A DNA stretch of 64,000 bases from contig NW_005179326.1 in NCBI RefSeq assembly GCF_000350225.1, positions 62,001 to 126,000 on the forward strand, given 5' to 3'. The first letter of the stretch is position 1; each line of letters begins with the position of its first letter. The position numbers and the translations under genes are program-made. This DNA comes from Chondrus crispus (taxonomy: Eukaryota; Rhodophyta; Florideophyceae; Gigartinales; Gigartinaceae). Of this stretch, positions 1-9,274 are shown in pieces. The notes under the pieces were generated by a model. The model did not search any database. It had not been told where the DNA came from and saw nothing but the letters and a program-made list of their open reading frames with translations.

Positions 1-483
1 GCCGAGAGAAACTATTCTGTATCAGAAAAAGAATGTCAAGCGGTAATTTGGGCCGTACAGACTTTAAGACCATATCTATAAGGCGAGCACTTCATTGTGC
101 ATACCGACCATGCCTCATTGAGGTAGTTGATGAACGTAACCGACCCCAGCGGGAGATTAATCCGATGGAGGCTCCGCCTCTCGGAATTTGATTTCGAAAT
201 CAAGTACAAGAAGGACAAAGCGAATAGTGAAGCTGATGCCCTGTCAAGATTACGGACCGCAGGAGAAACCGTCGACGAAATCGACGACGAAATCCCATGC
301 TTTCTGGCCGAACCGGCCGAGGGTGCAGTGGAGGACGAGGACAGGTTTGACGCGTAAGAGGACATCCTCGCCCTTGAGGGGGGGAACGCCCCTGATCGCC
401 TCGATCAATTCCAAGCTGTCACTCCGGAGGAGCTCATTCGCGAGCTAGCCGTCGACCCCTTCTGCAACCGCATCAAGGAAGAA

Positions 484-1704
484 ATGGACGCCGGAAAGGT
501 GAGAACGTTCAGCACGGAGACCGAGGAACTCGAAGGAACTCTATGCCGTACCGCGGCGGAGTTTGTACAAGTGGTGATACCACAATCGTTAAGGGACCGC
601 GCCCTAGGGTTGAGCCACTACGCAAAATTGGCAGGCCACCCGGGAGGCAGGAAACTTTACAAGACATTGAGAAGATATTTTTATTGGCCTACGATGTCCC
701 TGGACTGCTATGCAGTCGCGAAGAATTGCGCCGCATATGCGCAGGAAAGGGTGAAGTTAAGAAGAAACACGAAGGAAATGAAGCTGTTCACACCCAAAGC
801 TCCGCTGGAGTTTGTCGCCATCGACATCCTCGGCGAGCTAATTACAACTAAGCGAGGAAATCGGTATATTCTCGTGATCAGCGATCGATACTCGAAACTG
901 GTACGAACCGTACCGTTGAAGAAGATATCAGCTGCGCACATCGCACAAGCCTTCGTTCACCATTGGGTATTCGTGTACGGACCGCCGGTCAAGCTGCTGT
1001 CCGACAATGGAACACAGTTCACGGCCCGGTTCTTTCAGAATGTCCGCCGAATTCTCGGCATACGCAATGTGTTCACGACTACGTACCACCCACAAGCCAA
1101 CAACGGCCAAGTTGAGAGGTTTAACGGCACGCTGACTTCCGCGTTGCGAAAATATGTTGGAGAACATCCCAAGGACTGGGACCTATTTAGCGACGCCGTG
1201 ACGTTCGCATACAACACGCAAGTTCATCGAACTACGAACATCGCGCCCTTCGAGCTGGTGTTAGCTCGGGCGCCGAGAAGCATTGCGTTACAATCGCAGC
1301 CAACTTTAGAGAGCTTCAGCTCGTCACGAGCATACTACCTGAAATGGCAGTCGTGGTTGGAGAGCCTAATGCGAAGCGCCGATAGAAGTTTGCGGAAGGA
1401 ACAAGCCCGGTACATGCGAAATTTCGACGCACGCCTTCGCAAACCGCAATATGAGATCCCACCGGGGTCCTACGTGTTCCTCCGGAACGAGCAGAGCACG
1501 GCTAGCGAACCGAAACACAAGCTGGCACAAGTCGCCACAAGACCTCATCAGGTCAGAAGATCGGATCAACATACGGTAGTCATTGCCATTGGCGATCAGG
1601 AGGAACGCGTATCGCGAGATAGGGTGGAGTTAGCCCCAAGCCCGATGAACTATGCGCCGATAACTGGCCAACGTCAAGCGCTACACTGGGAGAGCCAGAG
1701 TTAA
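484..1704 (+). pseudogene. Ty3/Gypsy integrase region
   Basis: This open stretch of about 400 codons holds the HHCC-type zinc-binding N-terminus (the HYAKLAGHPGGRK region), then the retroviral-type integrase core: an IDILGEL block with the first acidic residue, LLSDNGTQF with the second, and the YHPQANNGQVERFN block that carries the glutamate. The C-terminal part (PPGSYVFLRNE) matches the GPY/F-type module of Ty3 integrases. In a live element the protein inserts the cDNA copy into the chromosome. It belongs to the fossil described for 1-3,527 and is one of its better preserved parts. Confidence 0.88.
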
Positions 1705-3523
1705 ACGAAGAAGGAGAGGTAATGGAGGACAAGGAACGTCCTCACACCCGTGCGCCTACGTCAGGGGACCAGGATAATTTAGATAGTCAAACGCCGACAG
1801 CTGAGACACCTCCAGACCTACGCGAGTTCGGAAAGTCCAGAGAAGAGGATGAGTAGGAAGATGTTCAGAAGGGGGAAGGAAACAGTTCAGAGAAAGGAGA
1901 GGAAACGGAAAACACGGAATAAGTAATCTACCGGGTCGTCGACCACGATTATCAAAATGGTAATTTGATTCTCAAGGTGTACTGGTACGGTTATACGCCC
2001 GAGGACGACGTGGGAGCCCATTGAGCAATTACCCCTCAGTGCGGCCGTAACGTATTTCCGAAGGAAGAAGTTACCCTTGCCGCTGCAAGTCGCGCACGCG
2101 CAAGCGGGATAGTCATCGTCAATAGAATTACCAGGTTAGGGAACACGGAGAAGTCAGAAATTCGAAACAAAGGGGTCCGCAAGCAAGAAAAGTCGGAGCG
2201 AGAGGAGTAAGGCAGTTTTCCGTCGGGAACGCCTTTACAAGAAGGGACTGACGAGCGACGCGTTTTAGGGAATTGAAGTGATACTGTGCCCCCGGACGAG
2301 GCATTGAGCCTACCGGAAGACACACCCCCGTCATCGACGGATGCACGTGACATGACAATCGGGATCAGTGTCCCGTCCTCGGAGAGCAATTTAATCCAAA
2401 ATAATACTTTTTTTGTTGCTGTCGCCCGCAGCCGACGGCACACACAGGGGATGTTCGCCGTCGATCTGCTAAGATTTAAGACCGAGCAAGACACGTGCTT
2501 GTTTTGTACCACGTACTTTTACATGACCACCGTCCTCATCGAGGACTTACTTACCCACTGACCACAGTAACCCACTACTTTCGTTTTAATTTTGTTCTAT
2601 TCTGTTTTGTTCTGTTTTTTTCTTTCTGTGTGTTTTCGGTTGTCTCTTGACATGACGCACGGAGTAAGAACCCGCACCGCAGACCAAGGCGCATGAGCCC
2701 TACAACACATATCGGTCAGCGACCCTCGGACGAGCGTACCTAGTCCCGTGCGAGCAGTCGATCGTAAGCAATTTAATACGCTGTGTCTCGAGCCGAGGAA
2801 GAAGTGTATTCTACGAATGACTGAGCACGACGGACTGTGCCCAATTGAGTAAGTGTCTGGTAGAAACCAGACGACGGAAGGCAAGAGAACGCGGAACGCA
2901 GTTAGAAGGGTGTAAGTGAAGGAAAAGCGGAATGCTGTAGTCGTGTGAGTGTCGTGTTACCGTCAAGGGAAAGGAGGAACAGACTACAGTATTCCCTAAA
3001 GAATAGCGGGCTGTGTCAGGCTGACGAGCGGGTTACCCTCGAGTCGAGGGAGAAGGAGGGAAAAAGAGGCAGTTGATGTAGAGGCGCATGCGAGGGAGGC
3101 CGATCGAGAGGAATTGAATGATGCGGGACTCGGTAAGACCGCGAGTGAAATGTTGGAATTGTATTGGGGATAGTCCCCATCAGGAGGCTCTCGAGTTGGA
3201 AGTGATGCGGTGAACCGCGTCGCGGAGAGAGAGAGTAAGGACAGTCGCCAGAACGAGACCCCTCGGAGTGAGGAGAAGGGAAACGAAATGACTTAAGCGA
3301 TTTTGCCTGAGACCCCCGTCCATGAATGAAATGGCCCGCGCGGCCAGGCTGTGGAAGGGAAGATGTACTGTAGTCTCAGGCTGAGGTAATACACCTCCTT
3401 GGATGCGATCACGCGCTGCCGCCGCGCGCACGTGAAGGGACGCTTGGATCAGTGATCCGCCCTCGTGGGGCATGATTTAATCAAAAAATGGGGATGTCGG
3501 CAGAGAGCTGCTGGACGGGCGGT

Positions 3524-3527
3524 GAAA
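3524..3527. repeat. Target-site duplication GAAA, left
   Basis: GAAA directly precedes the left TIR and reappears at 12,761-12,764 directly after the right TIR. Taking the TIR end as AACACTGG gives the perfect 4-bp match. Choosing other end points gives poorer matches. Confidence 0.65.
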
Positions 3528-3956
3528 AACACTGGTTTGGTGGTAACCAGAATTTGGGATACCAAACAGTACCAGGGGCACCCCTTCGGATTCCAGATAT
3601 TTTTATATGGTTGTAAAGCTTAGAGTAGTAGTAGTGATATCCAGAAAACAGAAGTGGACAAACCAAAATAGTTTAGAAGTTATCGTCCAACATGTACTCT
3701 CCAAATCTGGGAGATGGGGGGTTCTGTATAGGCCAAATCAAAAAAAATAATTGTACAGTTTTACTTGGAAATTGCAGTACAATTTATGTTATATAAAAAT
3801 TTGATACCTGTTCACAATCTGCCGACAGAATTTAATCCTAAATTCTGTCTGGACTTGCTCGAAGTTGGCGATTGTGGCCTACTTCAAGCCTCCCCGACCC
3901 ACTACGATGACCCGTATCGTCACGTCCACCCCCCCCCCCGCGTCGCCAACTCGAAG
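3528..3956 (+). repeat. Left terminal inverted repeat, about 430 bp
   Basis: Starts AACACTGGTTTGGTGG and runs to the CGTCGCCAACTC block. It matches the reverse complement of 12,335-12,760, with few substitutions and a difference in the length of a C-tract near its inner end (about 3,930-3,940). An AT-rich internal part (about 3,720-3,850) is also shared. Long TIRs usually contain the transposase binding sites. Confidence 0.92.
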
Positions 3957-3964
3957 CCCAACTC

Positions 3965-4204
3965 AAATTGGGACATAAACTCCCAGCCGATATTCGTCTG
4001 ACAGAAAATCTGGAGGAGATCAACTTCCCCATGGAAAGTTTGGTATTTGTCGGCTTGATGGCTCTTCTGGACCCCCCTCTTGAGTCTGTACCGAACGCTG
4101 TCGCCACTTGCCAGAGCACCGGTGTTAAAGTTGTCATGGTTACTGGTGATCATCCAGCCACTGCCAAGTCAATTGACAAGGTGGTCAATATCATCAAGGG
4201 AGTG
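3965..4204 (+). pseudogene. Captured fragment of a Na+/K+-type (IIC) P-type ATPase gene
   Basis: About 78 codons lie immediately inside the left TIR. Two parts of a P-type ATPase are recognisable. A short [10 protein letters not shown] stretch resembles the actuator-domain entry segment. It is joined directly to a segment with [19 protein letters not shown] and [15 protein letters not shown], the conserved P-domain hinge that follows the nucleotide-binding domain in Na+/K+- and H+/K+-ATPases. In an intact pump these lie several hundred residues apart, so the piece is internally deleted or was captured as separate exons. It has no start and ends at a stop soon after. It cannot be functional; it is host DNA picked up by the transposon. 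Confidence 0.8.
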
Positions 4205-4478
4205 TGGCTTCGTGATAGTACATAATGGTAATTTGTTCCGGCTTAATATGTGCATTTCGTAGATCTAGGAAAGGTTGAAGAGAAATGAAAGTTTTGTCTG
4301 GCTCGAAGGAACCTTCGCTACTTGCTCACATCAAAAAACTACAAGTGGGGCCTCAAACAACTAACGTTGCAGTATGGTGGGGTGTGCGCTGGAGAAATAT
4401 CTATGGTAATGCGCATTTGTGGCATATATATTGCAGTAGAGAGACTGGAGGCAGTCAGATGCTCTTTTGCCAGTTACT

Positions 4479-5131
4479 GCTGTAGGCTCAGCTGATATGA
4501 ATATCTTTGGTCAAACCCAGGTTGCGTCGCAACCGGCCTTTGGTACTGTTGCACCCACGTTTGGCGTGCCAGCCCAAAGCTCATTTCCTAGAACCGTCCA
4601 AAACGCTGCTCCGTTGCTCAGGCACAGACCAAGGCAGCGTCATTCGGCGCGTCTGGGTCCTCTCCTTCTCTCTTTGGTGCGCCAGCGCAGGAGGCCTCAT
4701 TGTTCGGTGCGCAATCACAGAATCCTCCGTCCCTCTTCGGTGCCGCCCCTCAACAACAGCAGCCCCAACAGCGACAATCCCAGACCTCCGAAATCAACTT
4801 GCGCACTCCTGTCTGGCAGCTTCCACACAACTTCCACACCGATCTGTTTGCAGTTGAGAGACACTTGCGAGAGCAACGGATAAAAGGGACTCAACTACTA
4901 TAGAAAGGCAACAGTTTTGACTCAGATATCGCAAAAACAAAAAAGCGCTCCACAAATATTACTCGTCGTCTCGCTACACTTCGCGCTGGTTTAGAGGCGT
5001 TGAGGGCAAATTCGGAAACTCTAAAGTTTACCACGGCATTGCACCTTCACTACCGTATCGGACTGCGTCAAGCAGACCACCGAGTAGCGGAGGCCACCCA
5101 GCATATCACGCAACTCCAAGCGCCTGCCTAA
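4479..5131 (+). pseudogene. Captured fragment of an FG-repeat nucleoporin gene (Nup58/Nup62-like)
   Basis: The segment encodes FG repeats (NIFGQ, PAFG, SFGAS, PSLFGAP, ASLFGAQ, PSLFGAAP), then a Q-rich linker, then TPVWQLPHNFHTDLF and a helical stretch (about 4,930-5,128) likely to form a coiled coil. This FG-plus-coiled-coil order is that of the Nup62/Nup58/Nup54 channel group; Nup58/45 is the nearest guess. The frame changes once at about 4,610-4,640, and an in-frame TAG lies near 4,901, so it is broken. Its TAA at 5,129-5,131 lies inside the tail of the oppositely oriented DUF7869 gene, a 26-bp antisense overlap. It is best read as a second host-gene capture by the transposon. Confidence 0.75.
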
Positions 5132-8114
5132 TTTGCCTCGCCGCTGCTGCGCTGATCTCTTTCGATTTCTTCAACTCCGAAAACCTGGACCAAACAGTTG
5201 CGACAGTGATAAACTCTGTCCACGGTTTCCTGTTGTCATGTAACCTAGAGGGTGCATACTTACCTGTCCAGGCACATTTACCATTGTACACTTCCCACCA
5301 ATGGATGATGAGATCCGTAGTTACGCTTTCATTGTCCTTGTGAATTGATATGACACGGCCAACCCAGAACGGGACGGTTTCTATAGAGCAAGAAGAACCG
5401 CGTACCGCTACGAAGTCACTACATTCGTATTCGAGGTCTTGCAGGGGTTGTTCTTCCATCTCGAATTCAGCTTCATCATTTTCATTTTCGTCTTGCAAGC
5501 AATCAACCGCATCAGTAACTGTTCTATACTTTCCCTTCATCTCAAATACGTCGCGGAGATTCCAGTGGAATCTCTCCAGTCTTGATTCATACACGCGGTC
5601 GCGTAGAAGCCGTAGCTGGGCTAACTTTCTCCTGTCATTCACTCGTGTCTCCTCAGACACAACACGGGTGTTGATTTTATCAAGATCGTTAGGACATGTG
5701 GCTTCGGTCGGTGGTGTTTTGGCAAGGTCAGGTGCAAATTTCAGGAAGCCTCCCGTGCACTGCCCGACCTTGAGGGAGCCCCAATCGTCGTTACACCCAA
5801 CCCGCGCGGAACATGCAGTGTTAAAAGAATTTCCACGATACTCTGGGATCCCCCCCACACGGTGAAACTTGAAATATCGAAAATGGGAAAACCGTTGAGG
5901 CTTTTCCAAATACCTTTCTTGGTCACACAGCCCAGAAAAGTTTATAATCTGGCGAAGATCAGCAACGTGAGGGGGAGGGTTATATGCCTTCCCGAGTTCA
6001 GTGATCAGGTCTTCCAGATTTATAGCCTCATGATGCCTGAGTCGGCGAGCAGTGCAGCAGAACGCTTGGTATATGTCAGAATGGGTATGACCAATTGGTA
6101 GAAACGACACAAAGACTTTTTGAAACACCCCCCATGCAACCAGGGATTCCATGTATCCGAAGAAGTATCTATTCTTATTTTCGCGAGTGCAATTGTCCAC
6201 CTGCACGAACAGGGTGTCCGGGAGTGGGCCCTTCTCAGCCTTTACCATCAGCGTCCGATGAAGAGCTTCTAGTACGTGATTTGCGCCTGTCTCATATTCA
6301 TCTGTCATAGTGAACAGGGACAGATGTTTCACGGGACCATGTTCAAGCACTCCAATTAGCTTGAATTTGATACTGTGCCCCTTTGTGTGCTTAGTATTGA
6401 AGAGGAAATGCGGCAAACCGAAGGCGGACTGGTCGGCATTGTCCAGAATGATAGAGCAATACTTAGCAGGACACATTCCTGCTCTATCACACTTCTTCTG
6501 GTACTCGCGCCGCTCCGCTGCAACCATATCGTTGTGAGTGGTTTTTCGCTCACGAAGTACCCGAGTTGCTGACTCATCGGTACCGGCTATGGAGAGCAGG
6601 TATCTGATGAGATCGCATTCGGAACACACTGTGAACCTATGCACCCTCCGCACCTTGATGTTGGGCACGTGCTTTTGCCATGTCTCGTAAAAATAGCTTG
6701 GCGTGGGTGGGGCGCGCGAATGGAGGCGACTGAACTCAGAGAGGAAGATGTCGAAGACCTAGGCTTTTTGGAAATAGGGCAAGTGCTGTTCGTTTCGGTC
6801 GGGCATATGGTCGGCTGTGCTTTCTGAAAGACGTTCAAGGAAGCATATGACCGCGTCCCGTTGATTAGCTTCTGAGTTTCTCACAGTAGAAGTCAAAGAA
6901 GACCTCCTCTTGCTAAACGGTGTGCCTTAAACAGAGCCCTAGAAATCCCTAGAAAACTGCAGGGACTTCTCTAGAAACTTATAACACACCGCCTTTCCAT
7001 CGAAGAAAAACATCCTTGAGTTACCTTCCAACAAGCCCTCCAGATAAGCTCGTCTCCCCGCCCTATTCAGCAAAAATACATGTTGCACTTGAGCCTTGAC
7101 GTATCGAACGTCAACTTTGTAAAAACAACGGCGATGGATACAACATTTTAACTTATCCACCTCCATGTTTTGGAACGCATCAGCGTGGGCACGCCGTCGT
7201 TTAAGTAACACACTCTCCACACCCTTGCCGCGACGGCGACTCTTGTACCTGTATACTCTCTTTTTCAAAGGTGATGTCTCGCTGTTCGCAACACTGCGAC
7301 TGGCCGGACTTCGTTGCGATGGGGGTCCATTTTTCGTTCGAGTGTTAGAGGGCGGAGGGGGACGGTACTCAGCGTCACTACTAGATCTAGACAACTCATC
7401 TTCATGTTCCAGTGTTCGATATCCTGCGGCATTTGGCGTAGCTAGAGCATCTTCTTCTTGCTGTTCGGGTGGTAAAGATTCTGCTGCATTTGGGGTAGCT
7501 GGAGCTACTTCGGGTTCCGCAGCTATCCCTCGGGCTGCAATTACCAATGAGCGGATGCTCCACAATTTACGCTTCACTGTACCAGAAGCCTGTGAAACAC
7601 TTGATGATCGCCTTTGGGGCGATCGTCGTATCGCTGTGGTCGGGCTTGGTTGATTTCGAATGGTAGAATCCGGGGGACATGGTGAGGTGTGTCGGATGGG
7701 AACATTAAAGAGTTGCGTTGTGTCTGGCGGCGTTGAGAGTGGTGTGTGTGAAGTTGCTGGCGTCGCAGAAAGCGCGCGACGCTTCCCATCTCGCAATCCT
7801 GAGCTTTGCGAGTTCTGAGCAGTGGGTGAGGGATCTGTTGGCGGACAACCTCGTTTACGACTGCTCCTTGGCGTTTATTGGGGATTCACAGGGCGGGACT
7901 CAGGGGTATGTAGAGTGGTTGGCGTCGCGAGCTGCACGGGATGCTTCCCGGTTCGAAGAGCGGTGTTTTGCGAGTCCGGAGCAGTACTACGCGGTGATAT
8001 GCGTGGGGGAGCCACAGTGCGGGACTCAGGGGTATGTAACGGTTCACCATGCCTCGAGCCACTCGCTTGTGCAATAGAGCGCTTTGCGCGAGCCGTACGC
8101 CTAGTGGTAGTCAT
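5106..8114 (-). pseudogene. DUF7869-type transposon protein, stops in frame
   Basis: One frame runs about 1,000 codons on the minus strand. The first 200 or so residues are basic, proline/serine rich and repetitive (HTPESR twice), so probably disordered. A Cys-rich block follows (KLKCCIHRRC, then GKAVCYKFLEKS), then a segment ending SYFYETWQKHVPNIKV and FTVCSECDLIRYL. The core has VQVDNCTRENKNRYFF and SFLPIGHTHSDIYQAFC, the hallmark acidic/His blocks of the DUF7869 family, which looks RNase-H-like and transposon-linked. A BAH-like tail (PFWVGRVISI, IIHWWEVY) closes it. Four in-frame stops interrupt it (7,875-7,877 TAA, 6,939-6,941 TAG, 6,927-6,929 TAA, 6,759-6,761 TAG) with no frame change. 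The first stop lies in the disordered part, so a later start near 7,796 is possible. Likely the transposase or a DNA-binding partner; this is inferred from family resemblance only. Confidence 0.8.
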
Positions 8115-9274
8115 TGGAATGGTTCTGAGATGGATTGTTGCCCGAATTGAGATGGGTTGAGGAACTTTATCGCGGAGACCAGGATGGTACCCTCTTTACC
8201 TTTTATATACTGGGGCGTGTATCCACTACAAGCACTGCAGCACGAGAGTTCAGGTGATGGTGAGTGCAGCTCCGCACAAGCAGCAGCGATACTGTTCTGT
8301 GGAACAGATAATGCCTGCTGGATGACCAGTTTAGCTATACGTGAATACTGATATTCACTGAGCAGGTACGCCGAGCTATGAATGGCTGGATGCTGTCTCT
8401 GCGATACCATGAAGAAGCCTGTAATGGAAGCTTTACAGATCTGAGAGAGCGCTGTTTGAAACATATCTGAATCAAATATTTGGGAGATTGCACCCAAATC
8501 ATATGTTGCAGTAAATTTGATACGCAATGTTCACCATGTCCAAATATAGATTTTCATCCCACATTTTGTGAGAACAGTTATGCATTACTGATATTTAGTT
8601 TTAGGTTCTCAAAATCATGACACGTTTTCTGCTGTCCCACACGGCACAAATTCATGATCGCCATTGACGGACAGCATACAATCATGATCGCTCAGTTCTT
8701 TCCGTTGCAGCCTCAACCGCAAAGTAAATCCGGGGGATTCAGGCTATGAATGAGTAGATAAAGTGCGGGTATGGGGACACGTACGCTACGTGCAGACATG
8801 TGCAGAAGGTTCCTGCTGCGTACTGCACATACTGATGGCGTAGAGACGGAGTTTAATTATCGAACAGGCGGAGATCATGGACATCACTCTGATTTGCCTT
8901 GCTCTTAAACGTGTGGTATCAGTATGCAATTCTGGTTTGGTTCGCTATAGCAGCAGGGCAGAAATGAAGTATTCGGTCCGGCACGGTCGGATACCGCAGT
9001 TTCCACAAGCAGGTGCAGGATTTCGTACTTCTTTCGGAATTGTTCATGGCACATTCGGAGCTACTGTATGTCTCGACTTCCCTATCTCATTGAACTGATC
9101 ATGTGCTCACAAGTACTAGAACGCCGATAGCAACAAGCCATCCTGTTAATTGTTACTGGTTCGAGTTAGAGTAGTTTCTGTCGGCAAACTGTTCGCCACC
9201 CTCCTTCCCAATTTAAAATTTCTGTCGTACTGCAGACCTCCGTTCTGTACGAAAGTGAACTCACTATCAGGTAT
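8115..9274. promoter_or_regulatory. Divergent intergenic region of the 9.2-kb transposon
   Basis: About 1.2 kb separates the two divergent genes and must hold both promoters. A minus-strand open stretch at 8,111-8,527 (138 codons, start of ORF MRIKFTATYDLG) lies here. It matches nothing I recognise and could be 5' exon sequence of the DUF7869 gene or chance. The rest (8,530-9,140) shows no coding signal. Confidence 0.45.

Larger units (their letters stand above)
1..3527 (+). mobile_element. Ty3/Gypsy LTR retrotransposon fossil, chromovirus-like, 3' part
   Basis: The window opens inside a Ty3/Gypsy pol region. Bases 1-356 encode the end of the RNase H domain (the pattern HTDHASL, then a DALSR tail). 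Next come the integrase (484-1704) and, around 1,920-2,110, a short stretch resembling a chromodomain (WYGYTPEDDV), which places it with the chromoviruses. From about 2,110 to 3,527 there is no recognisable coding sequence; this is probably the 3' untranslated and LTR region, though I could not fix LTR ends by eye. The element continues left of the window. It is broken, with several lesions, so it is not recent. The CACTA-like transposon at 3,528 appears to have landed in or just beyond its 3' end. Confidence 0.85.

Noticed and set aside
5106-8114. Nuclear genetic code change to explain in-frame stops
   Set aside because: Different stop codons are involved, and the Omp85 and TNP2-like genes read normally with standard stops.
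8111-8527. Minus-strand ORF of 138 codons as a separate gene
   Set aside because: No motif, and it sits in the divergent promoter of the transposon. Kept only as a remark.
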